Source: Acidimicrobiia bacterium (lineage in GTDB: Bacteria > Actinomycetota > Acidimicrobiia > IMCC26256 > PALSA-555). From it: a DNA stretch of 6,453 nucleotides. This document shows, piece by piece, positions 5,197 to 6,453 of the stretch. The notes below the pieces were generated by a model that searched no databases, was not told the DNA's origin, and saw only the letters and a program-made list of their open reading frames with translations. The DNA lies in NCBI GenBank assembly GCA_022865365.1, contig JALHSW010000237.1:1-6453 (forward strand). The letters run 5' to 3'. The position numbers and the translations under genes are program-made. Positions within the stretch are counted from its first letter, which is position 1, and each line of letters opens with the position of its first letter.

Positions 5197-6453
5197 TCCG
5201 ACCCGCTCCCTCGACCCCAGGATCCCCTGCGGGCGCACCAACAGCACGATGATCAACACACCGAGGATCATCGCGTTCTTGAAGTCGGTGGGAATCCAAT
5301 ACGTCGACACGTCGAACACGATCCCGAGCACTACGCCACCCACCATCGCCCCGAAGACGCTCCCCAGACCGCCGAGGATCATCGCCGCAAAGATGACCAA
5401 CAAGAACTTGAAGCCCAGGTCGAACCCTACGGAGAAGGTGAGACCGAGCAGGACACCTGCCGCCGCACTCAAGGCACCGCAGGCGATCCATGCGACCAGG
5501 ATCACCCGCTGCACGTCGATCCCGGACGACTCGGCCAGATCAGGCTCGTCCGAGACCGCGCGGATCGCAGTGCCGAGGCGCGTGAACAGTAGGAAGCAGG
5601 CAACGCCGACGAGCAGCACCACGCAGATCACGATGCTGGCGATGTCCTTGGGTGCGATGTCGAGCGGCCCGAGGTGCCATTGCTGCTGGACCGAGTACTG
5701 CGCGAAGGACTTCGCGTCGGCGCCGAACACGATCTGGAAGATGCTGCGCAACAACAGGGCCAGCCCGATCGACACGACGATGAGCGCGACGTTCCCGGTC
5801 CTTCGGCGACGCAGTGGGCGCCACAGACCGAGTTCGAGGCCGGCACCGAACGCACCACCGAGCAACGTGGCGAGGATCCCAGCGAACAACACTGTGATCC
5901 CGAGCCCCGACCCCCCCTCGGCGTTGAGGAACCAGGCTGCGATGGCACCGAACGTGACGAGCTCACCGGTGGCGAAGTTGATGAGCCCCGTCGTGCTGTA
6001 CACGAGGGACAGACCGACCGCGGCCAGCGCGACGACGAGCCCGACCCGGATGCCGCTCCCGAAGAGGTCGGCCAGGCGGTCGATCGCCCCGGGCTCGGAC
6101 TGACCGTCGTTCCCGAACGGGAACAACACGAACTTCGCGCGCCCGGACTGCACGACGACGTTCGGGAGCTTCGTCTGGTCGGGAGCTCCTGCTCCCTTCG
6201 GGATCGTCTTCTCGTCGATCGCCACCGAATAGGTGCCTCCGCCGGGGAGCGGGATCACTGCGAGCCCGTCGGCATCCGACACGGCCTCACCGATGGGCGC
6301 GCCGTCCCGGGGCACCACGACGCGCACGCCTGCGATCGGGCGCTCCTTCCCGCCCGTACGGTCGAAGAGCCGGGCGTTGATCGCCTCGACGCCGGTCTGG
6401 GCGCTCGCAGGCGTGTCGCTCGCGGCGACGGCGAGCGTCGCCAGCGCCGTCAG
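5194..6453 (-). CDS. livH: LivH-type ABC permease with N-terminal exported beta-sandwich domain, partial (5' end beyond right edge)
   Basis: The frame is open from the right edge to TGA 5196-5194, giving 419 visible residues; ordinary LivH is about 290-310. Residues 1-19 of the visible part (hydrophobic and Ala-rich, ending ASAQ) look like the tail of a signal peptide. Residues 20-114 resemble a carboxypeptidase-regulatory/transthyretin-like beta sandwich: RPIAGVRVVVPRDG (38-51), SDADG (59-63), IPLPGGGTYSVAID (67-80), and KFVLFPFG (107-114). A linker (115-133) leads to a complete LivH membrane domain: STTGLINFATGELVTFGAI (153-171), the coupling loop TRLGTAIRAVSDEPDLAE (291-308), GGLGSVFGAMVGG (361-373), and C-terminal VRPQGILGSRE (406-416). 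About eight hydrophobic segments follow residue 134. A GTG at 6327 could act as a start but would cut into the beta-sandwich, so the true start lies outside the window. It is the first visible gene of livHMGF; the operon promoter is not in view. Confidence 0.92.
   Translation of the reverse strand: MTALATLAVAASDTPASAQTGVEAINARLFDRTGGKERPIAGVRVVVPRDGAPIGEAVSDADGLAVIPLPGGGTYSVAIDEKTIPKGAGAPDQTKLPNVVVQSGRAKFVLFPFGNDGQSEPGAIDRLADLFGSGIRVGLVVALAAVGLSLVYSTTGLINFATGELVTFGAIAAWFLNAEGGSGLGITVLFAGILATLLGGAFGAGLELGLWRPLRRRRTGNVALIVVSIGLALLLRSIFQIVFGADAKSFAQYSVQQQWHLGPLDIAPKDIASIVICVVLLVGVACFLLFTRLGTAIRAVSDEPDLAESSGIDVQRVILVAWIACGALSAAAGVLLGLTFSVGFDLGFKFLLVIFAAMILGGLGSVFGAMVGGVVLGIVFDVSTYWIPTDFKNAMILGVLIIVLLVRPQGILGSRERVG

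Noticed and set aside
3735..5252. Very long open frame on the plus strand (505 codons)
   Set aside because: It is antisense to livG and livM, which have full sets of family motifs. The charged, Glu/Asp/Arg/His-rich product is what the complement of a hydrophobic membrane-protein gene gives.
6325..6327. GTG as the start of livH
   Set aside because: It would begin within a beta-strand of the exported domain and discard the signal-peptide-like segment; the frame remains open to the window edge.

Overview
This 6453-base window is GC-rich, with Shine-Dalgarno sites of the GGGAG/AGGAG type, GTG as well as ATG starts, and strong G/C in third codon positions. That points to a high-GC actinobacterium. 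The protein style resembles environmental Actinomycetota such as Acidimicrobiia, but this is an inference from sequence character and not a proven assignment.

Layout. (1) Positions 1-1136, minus strand: an amidohydrolase of the N-acyl-D-amino-acid deacylase (D-aminoacylase) superfamily, cut by the left edge before its C-terminus. (2) Positions 1137-1306: a divergent intergenic region. It holds a good candidate promoter for the rightward gene with a dyad in its spacer, and a separate nested inverted repeat between the two genes. (3) Positions 1307-2569, plus strand: an exported LivK-type (HAAT family) substrate-binding protein. (4) Positions 2570-2663: a convergent intergenic region with two GC-rich hairpins. 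(5) Positions 2664-6453, minus strand: a tightly packed livH-livM-livG-livF operon, read right to left, encoding the permeases and ATPases of a branched-chain amino-acid/amide-type ABC importer. livH runs off the right edge at its 5' end.

How the parts work together. LivH and LivM form the membrane channel, LivG and LivF the ATPase pair, and the binding protein delivers the ligand. All five components of a HAAT importer are present, but the binding protein is on the opposite strand, converging on the operon, so it has its own promoter and expression level. Its divergent neighbour is a deacylase-type amidohydrolase, which suggests, without proving, that the importer serves an N-acyl amino acid, amide or D-amino-acid scavenging route.

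Most notable points. LivH carries an exported N-terminal beta-sandwich domain (carboxypeptidase-regulatory-like) of about 95 residues behind what looks like the tail of a signal peptide. The binding protein has a Sec signal but no lipobox, so it has no visible membrane anchor. The amidohydrolase lacks the histidines expected at two metal-ligand segments of classical D-aminoacylases. I see no mobile elements, CRISPR, tRNA or rRNA.
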